Shown piece by piece: positions 51,723 to 62,120 of a DNA stretch of 64,000 nucleotides. The notes under the pieces were generated by a model. The model made no database searches, had not been told where the DNA came from, and saw only the letters and a list, made by a program, of their open reading frames with translations. The stretch's first letter is position 1, and each line of letters begins with the position of its first letter. Source of the stretch: Azorinus chamasolen (taxonomy: Eukaryota > Mollusca > Bivalvia > Cardiida > Solecurtidae); contig OY755238.1 of assembly GCA_963576725.1 (NCBI GenBank), positions 23,698,845 to 23,762,844 of the forward strand, written 5' to 3'. A program made the position numbers and the translations under genes.

Positions 51723-52247
51723 TTAACCCTCTACTAAATAAATATGCCTTTTAAATCCATTTAACACCTTTGCAAACAGAGTACAGGGATGGATTTAGAG
51801 GGGGCACACACACCTAAAATCCTTGATCTGTACCTGGAGTAGACCCAGATCAGGCAGCATCTATAAGAACTGTCTGATCAGGGTCTGTTCTGTTTGCTTA
51901 ACCCTTTCGCTGCCAAACTCTGTCATCTGCTAACTTTGCCGTCTGCTACAAATTTTCATTTTTTTTGATTTTCTTCATTTTTATTTCAAAAACATAGTAA
52001 TAGTAACAAACAGTTTGGATCCTGATGAGATGCCTAGTTACTCGGCGTCTCATCTGGATCCAAACTGTTTGCATAGGTAATCACAGATCCGGCATTGGCA
52101 GCGAAAGGGTTAAGAATTACGTAGACCTTATTCTTCAGTTTCTGCCATGGTAAAAGTTTCCCGTGTTCATGTGCCATTATAAAAATCTATCCTTACTGAA
52201 ACTCATGATGTCATTATTTCATAAATATTCATGGAGTAAAGGGTTAA
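51723..52247 (-). mobile_element. T2 element, inverted, interrupted by T5
   Basis: TTAACCCTCTACTAAATAAA, hairpin to TCTGTTCTGTTTGC, interrupted, then CTTCAGTTTCTGCCATGG and end CATGGAGTAAAGGGTTAA. Confidence 0.85.
51898..52113 (+). mobile_element. T5 element, full length, nested in T2
   Basis: TTAACCCTTTCGCTGCCAAA to TTGGCAGCGAAAGGGTTAA. Hairpin CAAACAGTTTGGATCCTGAT around a different apex, GTTACTCGGCG. Reference copy of T5. Confidence 0.92.
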
Positions 52248-52598
52248 TCCTTTTCCTGTTCTATGTTTATCCCAAATTTAAATACCTACTGACTATTCAT
52301 GTACAAAATAGTTATCATCATATATGAAAGATGGAACACTGTAGCCATTTTAGAAAGTAGAAAAACAGATCTATCAAATTCTATTAGCAAACAGAGCAGA
52401 CCCTGATCAGACGGCTCCTATAGGTCAAACAGTTTGGATCCTGCTGAGACGGCGAGTTACTCGGAGTCTAAGCTGGATCCTAACTGTTTGCATAGGTATT
52501 CACTCATCCGCCCATAGCAGGCTAAAGGTTAATGCTCCTTTTCGGTAGATTAATTCAAAGAGATTGGGTCTAAAATTAGTCTTTGAGGGAATGAGTTA
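52244..52598. mobile_element. Mosaic of T1, T5 and T4 pieces
   Basis: T1 left half to CAGACGGCTCCTATAGG, then a T5 hairpin from CAAACAGTTTGGATCCTGCT to GCAGGCTAAAGG, then a T4 right half from TTAATGCTCCTTTTCGGTAG to GAGGGAATGAGTTAA. Confidence 0.82.
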
Positions 52599-52830
52599 AA
52601 GACGTATAATAACACTTGTTTGGATTAGCATGGTTTTACTGTGCCCCCTACATTGTGGGAATATAAAAACAACAAGACACCAGAAGCCCTGATTCGATGC
52701 ATAAATTAAAACATTTTCAAGAACAGCCCCTTCATTTCACCATCAAAGCCCATGTAAAGAGTATGCGCCTTTATCAATATCTATTGCTCTGATGTCAAAC
52801 AGATATAGTTCCTGAACAAGTTGCTCAGTA

Positions 52831-53314
52831 AATAACCCTTTCCCTGGTCAGTATTCATGTTAAGAGATAATGGCATCATGAATACTTATTAGCCGAGCTT
52901 TTATAATGAAATTTCTTGCTTTTGACAAAACCTGTAGGATCAGATCTACATCATGTCAAAAGCAAACACAGCAGAACCTGATCAGATGGCTCCTGTAGCA
53001 ACCATCTGACCTGGGGCTACTCTGTTTGCAAATGTGTGAAAATGCATTTAACCCTTCGCTTGCTGAATTTTAAAATACAGTTCTCCTTCTTTACCCACGC
53101 TCTGTTGTATAATTACATATATCTTCACTGTATACAAGTATTTCGCTGTGCAATCACTGCTGTGGAGTGCACTGGTTGCACAATCCATTTGTAAATAGTG
53201 CAGACCCTGATGAGACAGCTCCTGCAGGAGCTGTCTCATCTGGGTCTTCACTATTTACAGGTACGTATATTGACGTGAATAGCAAGCGAAGGGTTAAACA
53301 AAGGGAAGGATTAA
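52831..53314 (+). mobile_element. T3 element interrupted by T7
   Basis: AATAACCCTTTCCCTGGTCA, hairpin apex GGCTCCTGTAGCAACC, AAATGCAT, interrupted, then ACAAAGGGAAGGATTAA. Confidence 0.82.
53048..53297 (-). mobile_element. T7 element, full length, nested in T3
   Basis: TTAACCCTTCGCTTGCTGAA to AGCAAGCGAAGGGTTAA. Apex AGCTCCTGCAGGAGCT. Shares the TGCTGTGGAGTGCACTGGTT segment with the copy at 29753-30005. Confidence 0.92.
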
Positions 53315-53540
53315 TGTAGTCTCCAAGCTGTTTGTAAAGGTAATCACAACTTGTACTGAAAATAAGACATGAGTTTATGACTTCATGAATATTCATTAAC
53401 TGAACTTTTATAATGGCCAATCAGATCAAAGGAATGTTTGATCATGGTGGAACCTATAGAGTCAGATCTTTAGTACATGTATATCATAAGCAAGCAAAGC
53501 AGACCTGCAGGAGTCATCTGATCTGAGTCCAGAGATACAG

Positions 53541-53694
53541 ATATATATTACGGTGCATACATGCAATTACTAAAATCGTCATTTCTCCACCAAAACCTAT
53601 GTTGTCACAACATAGCGACATAGGGTTTGGTGGAGAAATAAAAGAGTTATTCCTGAAAATACTTTAATTTACACATCTTATCTGGACCTCTGTA
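53541..53694. mobile_element. E element inserted in a T-type hairpin arm
   Basis: GAGATACAGATATATATTAC, TTTCTCCACCAAAACCTATG and complement, end CATCTTATCTGGACCTCTG; the T-type arm continues as TAGGTCTACCCTGTTTTC. Confidence 0.85.
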
Positions 53695-53905
53695 GGTCTA
53701 CCCTGTTTTCAAAGATGTGGAAAAGCATTTATATCAGGTTATATGTAGAGGTTGTACCAGACCGATCCATGTGAGATTTTTGCAGTCTTTCATGATCATA
53801 AGGAATCCCTTATGTTTACCCTAAAGCCTGAACCAGGCTTTGCACCATAATAATAATAAATATTGCAGCATGAATCAAGATTTAGTGGCTTGATTCCACC
53901 TCTCG

Positions 53906-54024
53906 TCATCTATCCTGACCTATACCAGCATCGTTCCCCTCTGCTGTGGAAGGATTGACTGATTCCCAGCTTACAGCTCCTCTGACCGGTACACTGCTTG
54001 CTGTATGTGCATAGGCTGACCCTC
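53906..54024 (-). CDS. Membrane protein, terminal exon
   Basis: GGSAYAHTASSVPVRGAVSW then a short acidic end and TGA at 53908-53906. The frame agrees with the donor phase at 55542. Confidence 0.75.
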
Positions 54025-55831
54025 CTGAAAGAAATTAAACAAATGGATACAATACAATATACATACTGTATTCTCAGTAAGAAATGCCCCCACTCTAATA
54101 AACACTCCCCTTACTTCAGATGGTAGCTTAATGCAGACTGAAAGCAATACAGAAAGTTCTCAGAGGAGCTATCTGTATTGCTTTAATTCTGCACTAAACA
54201 ACTACCTGTGTACAAAATGCTAGCTGGCATTAGGCTCCATGAGATACCATACATAGGCATGCCAAATATGAAAAGTACATGTAAGAGTCATGCAGGAAAC
54301 ACCGCATACAGAACACACAACCGCCCAAACAGCACCACCACGACAAACAGCAAATGTACATGTATAAAAAAGACACAAAGAGACACAAAAAGACAAAACA
54401 AACATACAATAGGGGGAAGATGGAAGTACTACCTTGGAATGGTCAGTGACAAAAGTCTCTATGTGAAGTCTCTATGTGAAGTTGGTGATTTGACCTACAT
54501 ATATGAGCCTTGACCTTGAAGGATGACCTTGACCATGACATGTCATGTCACCACGCAATACATGCGGCTCCATGAGATACACATGCATGCCAAATATCAA
54601 GCCCCTATCTGCATGTACTAAATCAAATAGTATAGCGAATGTAAACTTTGACCTATACATTTGTCCCTTGACCTTGAAGGATGACCTTGACATTGACATG
54701 TCACCACTCAAAATGTGAGGCTTCATGAGATACACATGCATGCCAAATATTAAGTCTCTATCTCTATTGGTTCAAAAGTAAGTGATTGGACCTATATATC
54801 TAGCCTTTGACCTTGAAGGATGACCTTGACCTTGACATGTCACCCTTGAAAATGTGCTGCTTGAGAGATATACATGAAATAACAGAATGCCAAATATCAA
54901 TTTTCTATTTCTACTGATTCAAAAGTAATGCCCAATGTTGAACTGTTGCTGACAAACAGGTGACCTTTGACCTAGAATAATGACCTTGACCTTGATATGT
55001 CACCCCTCAAAATATGCAACTCCGGACCAAAACCTGATCACTACTAGCATATCCCCCCCCCCCACACACACACACACACTGTTAGATACTTTGGCCATAA
55101 TCTTAAAAGGAGATGAAATTAGTCTCAAATTATGAGTAACCACAGGTGTTCGGCACGTGCTACCTCCCTACCCACCCATCTGCTAACAACCCCCCCCCCC
55201 TTGCAAACCCAGAAAAAAATTATTTTCACATCAATATAATGTTATTATATATTACATTGATGTGAAAACAATTTTTTTTTAGTTCACTTTTAAATGTTGT
55301 GGTAAAGTATTTTGACAATATTTTGACATGTTTGAGATTATTTCGACTAATATCTTCCTGTGAGGTTGCAAGAGGGGGAGGGGGGGGGGGGGGGGTTTAG
55401 CAGATGTGCCAAACACCTGTGACACTGAGTACAAGGGTGCACGGAACGAGTATGACGCATAGCGGTGAGCCATGGGAGGTGATTGTGGGCGACGGAAAAA
55501 CTCTGGCAAGAATACGCTGCAGACAGAAAAAAATTAATTACCTGTACCCATGATGCCAGTAGTGAGTGTCTGTATTTGACCTTCACCTAGTCGCTCTCCT
55601 CTTCTTGCTCTCTGTCGCTTTCTCAAAGCTCGTATCACAAGCAGCAATGTCAGAATCACAACCACTGCTAAAACAGCTATTGTCACTGCAGCAACTATGT
55701 CGGTAGGGTAGCTTTTGTATCCAGCTTCATTTTTAGGTGAGTCCCTAGGCAAGTCAGGGGCAGCCGGAGAGGTGTGTGCATGTGTAGTGGCTACTTTGTC
55801 TCTTTCTGGATCTTCCTGTGTCATTGTGACA
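53906..55831 (-). CDS. Single-pass membrane protein, last two exons (partial)
   Basis: Exon 55831-55542 and terminal exon 54024-53906 join across a phase-1 GT-AG intron (acceptor TTTCTTTCAG) and stop at TGA. The encoded tail is 45-50 residues of Thr/Pro/Ser/Lys-rich stalk (MTQEDPERDKVATTHAHTSP), a hydrophobic span of about 22 residues (IVAAVTIAVLAVVVILTLLL), a basic stop-transfer run (RALRKRQRARRGERL) and a cytosolic tail of about 60 residues. The exon has a good acceptor (TTGTTTGACAG) and begins mid-codon, so earlier exons, presumably with signal peptide and ectodomain, should lie above 55.8 kb or beyond the window. I do not recognise the family. If the first exon were instead the start, ATG at 55824-55822 would be used, but there is no signal peptide. 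Confidence 0.75.
54115..54212. mobile_element. P3-like hairpin core
   Basis: GATGGTAGCTTAATGCAGAC, AGTTCTCAGAGGAGCT and CTGTATTGCTTTAATTCTGC; the termini are not clear. Confidence 0.65.
54480..55020 (+). repeat. About 150-bp tandem repeat with TGACCTTGA motifs, 4 copies
   Basis: TTGACCTTGAAGGATGACCT recurs near 54510, 54667 and 54806, and a diverged copy (TTTGACCTAGAATAATGACC) near 54966. Units also share ATGCCAAATATCAAG. Lies in the last intron of the membrane-protein gene. Confidence 0.88.
55214..55280. repeat. Inverted repeat with AT-rich loop
   Basis: AAATTATTTTCACATCAATA and TTGATGTGAAAACAATTTTT form arms around GTTATTATATATTAC. Confidence 0.85.
55542..55831 (-). CDS. Membrane protein, penultimate exon
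   Basis: Holds the stalk, the transmembrane span and the basic juxtamembrane segment; donor ACAG|GTAATT. Confidence 0.78.
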
Positions 55832-56127
55832 CTGTCAAACAACCAGTTTACTTCACATATTATACTGTTTCAATATTCCATACACTATTAGCTAATGAAC
55901 AACATCTTTTTGCCGACTTTTAAACTGGAATCAACAAGTACTCCATCTGAAATGGTCAAAATAAAATTGATGATGCAGATCATACAAAAGCTTATCCTGA
56001 TAAAACAATAAAACAGGTTACAGTAGTGATGTTGGTGTAGCATTGATAATGCTACTCAATTCTGCACATGACTGGTGAGTAAACACTTTCCCTGTTGAGG
56101 ATTCATGTTTGAAATAATGTCATTATA

Positions 56128-56421
56128 GGTGGCGATGGTCTAGCGGTAACGCGTTTGACTATCAGTCCGGAGGTCCGGAGTTCAAATCCCGGTCCCTTCC
56201 GGAAATTTTCCGTGTCTCCCACCCGCACATCCTCTCCACCCAGGGGTTAAAATGGGTACCTGTGAGGGTCACTCGCCGGTACTGCGGTTGCATGATTGCG
56301 CCATATGTTAGCAGTGCTCAATATTGTAGGCCAATGACTCAATGACCAGGGGAGTAAATGTACAGTCGGCTGAGCGGTCATTCGGAGTTGAAAGTAGACT
56401 ATAACTAGGTACTTTTTTTAT
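56128..56421 (+). mobile_element. tRNA-derived SINE
   Basis: Head GGTGGCGATGGTCTAGCGGT with box A, GGAGTTCAAATCCCGG with box B; body CCACCCGCACATCCTCTCCA; tail CTTTTTTTATTA. Flanked by imperfect AATGTCATTA / TATGACATTA duplications. Confidence 0.85.
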
Positions 56422-56480
56422 TATGACATTAGATAATATTTTACAATGACATATGTACACATGACTTTTTTGTATTGGTA

Positions 56481-58570
56481 TACAGCTAAGTGGCAAGCTT
56501 TCAAGACATGGAAGGCTGGAAGCGGCACAAGGGCAGAGTATGTTGCAGCCAAGTGCATAGCCAGACGTGAAGTACATCAAGCTCACCATGAAGCAGACAG
56601 GAGGGTCTTTGGGAACATCGACCCAAAGTCGACGGAGGTTTACCGCCTTGCAAACCACATGCGCCAGGAAAATGTGGATGTAGTGGGCGACAAGCCAGAA
56701 AAGAACGACACAGGAGTTGTCATTGACCGAAGACTCAAAGCAGGCAGCATGGCTGGAGCATTATGAAAGGCTCCTCAACATGGAATTTGACTGGGACCCA
56801 GAACATCTGTCCATGGAGCCACCACTGGAAGAACCACCGATACCAATCGCTACTGATATGGTGGAGAAGGCAATCTCCAAGATAAAGTCCGGCAAAGCAG
56901 CCGGTCCTTCAGGCATAGTGGTGGAGATGATCAGAGCAGCAGGTGACACAGGCACAGCCATGGTTCGCGACCTTGCAACTGCAATCATCCATGATGGCAA
57001 GGTCCCCACTGATTGGGAGCAGAGCTTCATTGTCTGCTTCTACAAAGGCAAGGGTGATGCTCTGGACAGAGGCAACTACCGTGGTCTCAATCTGACCGAG
57101 CAGAAAGTCCTGGAGAGGATTGTGGACGGCCTCATCAGACAGTTGGTGTCAATCAACGACTCAAAGTTCAGCTTTGTCCCAGGTAGAGGAACAACTGATG
57201 CAATCTTCGTTGTTTGACAGATGCAGGAGAAATACCTGGTAGTGAACAAAAGACTTTACATTGCTTTCGTAGACCTCGAGAAGGCATCTGACAGAGTCCC
57301 ATTGAGGAAAGTCATCTGGTGGGCATTGAGGAAACTTGGCATAGAGGAGTGGATTGTGAAACTGGTCCAAGGAATGTATAGCAATGCAAGGAGTCGTATC
57401 AGGGTTGGAGAGGGATACAGCAAAGAGTTTGAGGTGAAGGTTGGTGTACACCAGGGATCTGTACTCAGCCCGCTGCTCTTCATCATTGTGCTTGAAGCCC
57501 TGTCAAGAGAGTTCTAAGCGGGCGTACCCTGGGAGGACCTTTATGCTGATGACCTCGCTATCATCGCTGATTCCCTGGACGAATGTGTCAGGAGGCTTTT
57601 AGTCTGGAAAGAAGGGATAGAAAAGAAGGGGCTGTGTATAAATGCAGGAAAGACCAAGGTAATGATCTGAGACTCAGGTCTGGATCTTTTACAAAGCTCA
57701 GGCAAGTTCCCATGCACTGTCTGTCGCACCGGGGTAGTCAGCAACAGCATCTTTTGCAATGGCTGCAAGCACTGGGTGCATAAGAAATGCAGTGGGCTCA
57801 AGCGCCTAGTGGAGGACCCCAACTTCACATGTGCCCGATGCCAGGGAAATGCGCACCCCCTTGATGGCAGGCCACAGAAGGATGTGCATGTTGGGGATGA
57901 CAAGTTGGAGGTAGTATCTTCTTTCTGCTACCTGGGTGACATGCTCTCAGCAGCTGGAGGATGCAAGCTTGCAACCTCAACAAGAGTGAAAACTGCCTGG
58001 AAGAAGTTCAAGGAGCTACTACCAGTCCTGTCATCACGCCACATCTCCTACAAGACACGGGGATGTGTGTACAGCACTTGTGTCTGGAGCCCAATGCTCC
58101 ATGCCTGCGAGACCTGGCCCTTAACCAAGCCAAACCTTCAATGCCTGCAGCGTAATGACAGAGCCATGATCAGACAGATTTGTAGGGTCAAGCCAGAGAA
58201 TGTGGCCAAGGTACATCAAATGAGCTGCTACGGCAGCTCGGTCTGGAGGATCTTGACCCCATTCTAAGGGAGAGGAGGCTCCATTAGTACGGTCACGTGG
58301 AACATTCCAGCAGTGCTATAAAGTGTGCCTGGGACTTTCAAGTGACTGGAAGAGGTGGGCTGGGACGGCTCAAGATGTGGAGGGAGGTGGTAGAGAGAGA
58401 CCGAAGAGAGTGGAGGCTCTCTGCCATCGACCCACATGATAGAAACACTTGGAGAACAGGAGTGAGATCTGCCATGCGTGCAGCTAGCCAGCAGTCTGGA
58501 GGGGGGCCCCACTAGTGTGGTATAACCCCCCTGCACCTGCACGTTAATCTAAAGTAACCGATGATGATGG
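56481..58570 (+). pseudogene. Non-LTR retrotransposon (LINE) reverse transcriptase, degenerate
   Basis: A 5'-truncated element encoding the C-terminal half of an endonuclease/reverse transcriptase. Frames in order: 56481-56765, 56717-57217, 57221-57517, to a stop near 57670, 57671-58267 and 58268-58515. RT hallmarks are GKAAGPSGI, YKGKGDALDRGNYRG, SFVPGRGTTDAIF, FVDLEKASDRVP, VHQGSVLSPLLF and the catalytic LYADDLAI near 57538. A zinc-finger-like CRTGVVSNSIFCNGCKHWVH segment follows the palm (57720-57840), then KTAWKKFKELLPVLSSRH and ETWPLTKPNLQ. Stops at 57217, 57517, 57668 and 58266 plus frame changes kill it. The 3' end GATGATGATGG and flanking GGTA match LINE insertion. Confidence 0.9.
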
Positions 58571-58778
58571 TAGAAACTGTAAAGTCAGGTTATAATTTCA
58601 TAAGCAAACACAGTAGACCCTAATCAGACGTACAGCTCCTACTGTTTGCAAAGATGTTTGTATGAGGGTATGGGTTAAATCATCAAACAAAATAGTGTTT
58701 CAAGCATGACTGAAAAGGAGCCTAGGGCCCTGTCAACTAATGACTGACCCACACAAGAACAATAAAAAGGTTTTTATT

Positions 58779-59020
58779 TTAATCCTTTCCCTATTCTGTA
58801 TTTATTCCGAATTCTAAGACCTACTGAATATTCATGGACAACTTAGTTATAATGAAAATATGGAGGTTAGAACATTGTAGCAATTTTAGAAAAGTAAACA
58901 AACAGCTAGATCTATCAAACTCCATTAGCAAACAGAGCAGATCCTGATCAGAGGGCTCCTAGAGGAGCCGTCTGATCTGGGTCTACTCTGCTTGCAGATG
59001 CGTTAAAAGGCATTTATGTA
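58779..59020 (-). mobile_element. T1 element, inverted
   Basis: TTAATCCTTTCCCTATTCTG, hairpin apex GGCTCCTAGAGGAGCC, right end lost at GCATTTATGTAGC where the tRNA-like repeat begins. Confidence 0.8.
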
Positions 59021-59021
59021 G

Positions 59022-59160
59022 CTGGGTAGAGATTGTGGTGAAACAGTTGATAGGCTTAGACTGTGTGACTTGGTAGCTCAGTCAGTACAGTATTGGCATG
59101 GTAAGCCAAATGCCCTGGGTTCGAGTCCCAGTCGATCGAGTCACAACTTTTTCACCATGT
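59022..59160 (+). repeat. tRNA-like repeat unit, copy 1
   Basis: GTAGAGATTGTGGTGAAACA leader, then a tRNA-like fold: TGGTAGCTCAGTCAGTACAG (D arm), TTGGCATGGTAAGCCAA (anticodon arm), CTGGGTTCGAGTCCCAG (T arm), ending CTTTTTCACCATG. TGTGACT and AGTCACA pair, but the acceptor stem is not in register for a normal tRNA. Confidence 0.75.
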
Positions 59161-59289
59161 AACATTCAGCACCCAGCATAAATCAATGAATATATGAAGA
59201 ATAAAAATTGTGATAATAAGAAACTCGTGGAGTGTTCTTTGAGTAAGAATTCGGGACAAATTCATGTGTAAGGGGGGGGGTTGTTGTTG

Positions 59290-59579
59290 CCGGGTAGAGT
59301 TTGTTTGGTTTGGTTTATGTCGGGTTTTACATCGTTTTAACAGTATTTTAGTCATATCACAATGCCCAGCTAAGTACAGGTGGAGGAAAACCCCAGGTTA
59401 TTCTGTGCGTGGAACAAATTGCATGTTTCGCGCACAGAAGAACATCCAAGTAGAATCACTGACCTGCTGCAAGCCAGCTGGAAGACTTCCTCACATGAAA
59501 AATCCAAATGCCCAGACTTGGATTCAAACCCACAGCGGTAAGGGGCTAAGTGAGACCATTACAACTCAGCCATGGAGGC
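59290..59579 (-). mobile_element. tRNA-derived SINE, inverted
   Basis: On the minus strand: GGCCTCCATGGCTGAG head, GGGTTTGAATCCAAG box B, a body containing CCTCCACCTGTACTTAGCTG and a tail TAAAACCCGACATAAACC, the layout of widespread invertebrate tRNA-SINEs. Confidence 0.8.
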
Positions 59580-59602
59580 CCCCCCCCCCCGGGCCGGTAG
59601 AG

Positions 59603-59734
59603 CGGCCGGTAGAGATTGTGGTGAAACAGTTGATAGGCTTCTAAAGAATGTGTGGCTTGGTAGCTCAGTCGGTAGAGTGTTGCCAAAGGCCTGGGCTCAA
59701 GTTCCGGTCAAGTCGCAGCTTTTTCACCATGCTA
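59603..59734 (+). repeat. tRNA-like repeat unit, copy 2
   Basis: Same leader GTAGAGATTGTGGTGAAACA and end CTTTTTCACCATG as copy 1. The tRNA-like part is more decayed: the anticodon stem is deleted (GTGTTGCCAAAGGCC). Confidence 0.75.
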
Positions 59735-59848
59735 CATTTATAATATGAAGGAAAGTGTTCGAGGTTTCGTCAAACTTATTACTCTTTTAGTCTTCTTGAG
59801 TTGAAAATGATTGCGTCCTACTTGGGTGGTAAGTTTACTTTCTTCAGA

Positions 59849-60044
59849 GCTACAGATAACGGCGCGTACTCAAATACTATAATCGCCCTTTCTCCATCAA
59901 ACCCTATATTGTGACCACTCTTTAGAATCGTCTCGAAGAGACGATCCTAAAGAGTGGTCACAACATAGGGTTTGATGGAGAAATAAAGAAGTTATACTTG
60001 AAAATATTTTAATTTACGCATCTTAATGATCTGGAGCTCTGTTT
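59849..60044. mobile_element. E element, full length
   Basis: AGAGCTACAGATAACGGCGC, perfect palindrome around GTCTCGAAGAGAC with ACCACTCTTTAGAATC arms, end ACGCATCTTAATGATCTGGA. Best E copy. Confidence 0.9.
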
Positions 60045-60225
60045 CTTTCATTACTTTCTTTCCGCACTTTGTCTGAAAACAGCATATAGCTGGTAATATT
60101 TCTGTCTCTAGTGGGAATCATTCCTGAGTTTTCTAAGTGAGAAGCCGATTACCTACTGCGCCCTTAATTAACTAGTCCCAAGTTTCGATATTGCCTTTAT
60201 ATTAGAAGCTATATATATTGTAGTA

Positions 60226-60412
60226 AAACCCCTCTAACCGGACATTAAATTTAGTTTAGATATCGGTCTTGGAGACAGGTGGCAACCTCCTAGAGGAGAT
60301 TTCTGCATAACTTTTACCCTGTATTAAGCATGCAGCCACCTGCCTAAAAGTATCTATATTAGTATTCTATCTCTAGTAGAATTACGGTTTAGACCGAGAG
60401 GATTTACTTAAG
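60226..60412. mobile_element. P2 element, rearranged
   Basis: GTAAAACCCCTCTAACCGGA, AGACAGGTGGCAACCTCCTAG with one arm deleted, GCAGCCACCTGCCTAAAAGT, end AGACCGAGAGGATTTACT. Confidence 0.75.
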
Positions 60413-60499
60413 TTATTGAGTGCTGATCGACCTATATCACTTTAAAAATAAATATTCACGATGTCAATTTTTCTGACATGAATATTCAACAGGGACAGA

Positions 60500-61860
60500 G
60501 TTGATATGGATAATAGATTTGGAATCAAATTGTTATCTTTGTGCTTCGTAATTTTCATCCCAAAAAGGCTTCAGAAAAGCAAGCAATGTAGACTAGCTAA
60601 GATCTTTCTCGGCATTAATTAAACAAATCAGTAATGGCAAAAAATAAGGCATGTTTGAATGACATGGCTAAAATCATTATGATCAGGTGGGTAGGAATTT
60701 TCGCAATACCTGTGTCCACCTTAAATCGGTCATGAGATTCGCTTATTTTGAAAAGCTTTACATTTTATTCATTTAGGTATTTCATTTTCAAGAGAACCAG
60801 TAAATGTTAGAGAAATAACAGATTAATAGCTCAGATCTACATACCGATCCAGTTTCGCAGTGAAAAATCATCCTTTTCGAAGAACACCTGTTATTGTACA
60901 AATCACCGATTCGAAACGACACCTAGTGGGCAGGTGAAGTTTTTTCAAGGGATTGAATCCACGAGCAAGTTATCCTCTGTGGAAAAAAAAAAAGATTCAG
61001 TAGCTATTCTCGTGGGAAAATGACGGAAACTGAATTAATTAGAAGGGTGTTGCTGTTGGGTTTTTTAGAACAGAACTAGAGAATCAGTTCTAAGTGCAGT
61101 CTGCAATTTGATGTCTTCATAGAAATGCTATAAATAGAATATTTGTTACTAATTTTAGCATAAGAAATTCCATTGCTTCGATTGATTTCATTGGCTTTTA
61201 CATTGATCAGCGATAAATCGTAGGACTGGTTTCTGCATTCTTGCAGTTTGCTTGCAAGCCGGAAAACATTGAAAAACAGTATTCGGAATGCGTTTGTATT
61301 CTTCCTCAAACTATATCAAGTGACCAAGTGGGAAGTAGTGAAGCAACACAATTTTTAGCTGCTTGAGTATTTCTTTGAACATTGACTATGTTCTGATGGT
61401 TTTTGGCAACGTTAATTAGAAATGTGATATTATTTCCATAAAAAGGTTATAGACTGAACATTGATCATATGGTAAGTGTGTGGAATTTTCCATATCCCCT
61501 CGCACTTGATATGTGGTGACTCATGCTACTGTACTCTAAAAAAATGCAAATCTTCTTCGATTTAGTTCTTCATTGTTGATTCTACAGTGGCATTGTATTT
61601 TACTTGGTGTGTATTGATTTATGTACTGAAAATATAAGCACCCTTCTTATGGCAATTTCTTGCTTCTCTTAGCTACATGAAAAGTGCTTTTTAAATCCCA
61701 TTTCAAGGCCAGCTAAGAGAGAAATATTTTGTGGAAATATTGTTAGAGAAGATCCTGAGACTCAGTTGAATATTCGATGGTGTGCGATGAAAAGAAGTCT
61801 TTTTGGTGGCGATTCATGAACTTCATATAGGCCGACACTTAGTGACAGACGTGACACAGG
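60500..61860. other. Non-repetitive intergenic stretch
   Basis: No T, P or E element. Contains a good donor (ATATG|GTAAGTG at 61469) on plus and a 77-codon minus frame (61309-61076, contains ECRNQSYDLSLINVKANEIN) that I do not recognise. Could hold a 5' exon, but nothing decides it. Confidence 0.3.
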
Positions 61861-62063
61861 ACGGGTCATCATATTGTAACAGCGAGGCTATTACAGTATT
61901 AGGTATATAACGAAGCTCTATAAACCGTCCTTGCAAGTGAGCTAGCTCTTCGGCAACGTGGAGAATGTAACAGCAAGGCCATTAAGTATATAAGCGCTAT
62001 AAACTCTTCTTGCCAGGGAGTTAAACACTTTGGCGACATGGTTTAAGTGCTTGGAAATGTTGC

Positions 62064-62120
62064 AAAGTTAAGCAACAGTCTGTGCGGCTACTGGCTGGAT
62101 GGGTGACCGCCAGGGATTGC
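62064..62120 (+). pseudogene. 5S rRNA-like segment, copy 1
   Basis: AAAGTTAAGCAACAGTC matches 5S box A and TGGATGGGTGACCGCCAGGG matches 5S box C almost exactly; the 5' third of 5S is absent. Confidence 0.8.

Larger units (their letters stand above)
56085..58676 (+). mobile_element. T3 element carrying a SINE and a LINE
   Basis: Left end AACACTTTCCCTGTTGAGGA at 56085, middle ACAATGACATATGTACACAT, right part GTAGAAACTGTAAAGTCAGG to TATGAGGGTATGGGTTAA. Removing both inserts leaves a normal T3 order. Confidence 0.82.

Noticed and set aside
56128..56205. Functional tRNA gene
   Set aside because: The tRNA-like head is followed by a SINE body and a T-rich tail with flanking duplication.
56717..58267. 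Host reverse-transcriptase-like gene
   Set aside because: Several stops and frame changes, a 5' truncation and a repeat 3' tail mark it as a dead LINE copy.
59066..59146. Functional tRNA gene
   Set aside because: The anticodon and T stems are good, but the acceptor stem cannot pair in the normal register and a second decayed copy exists, so it is treated as a repeat unit.
61076..61309. 77-codon minus frame as an exon of the membrane-protein gene
   Set aside because: No cysteine pattern or domain, no clear acceptor and donor in the required phase.
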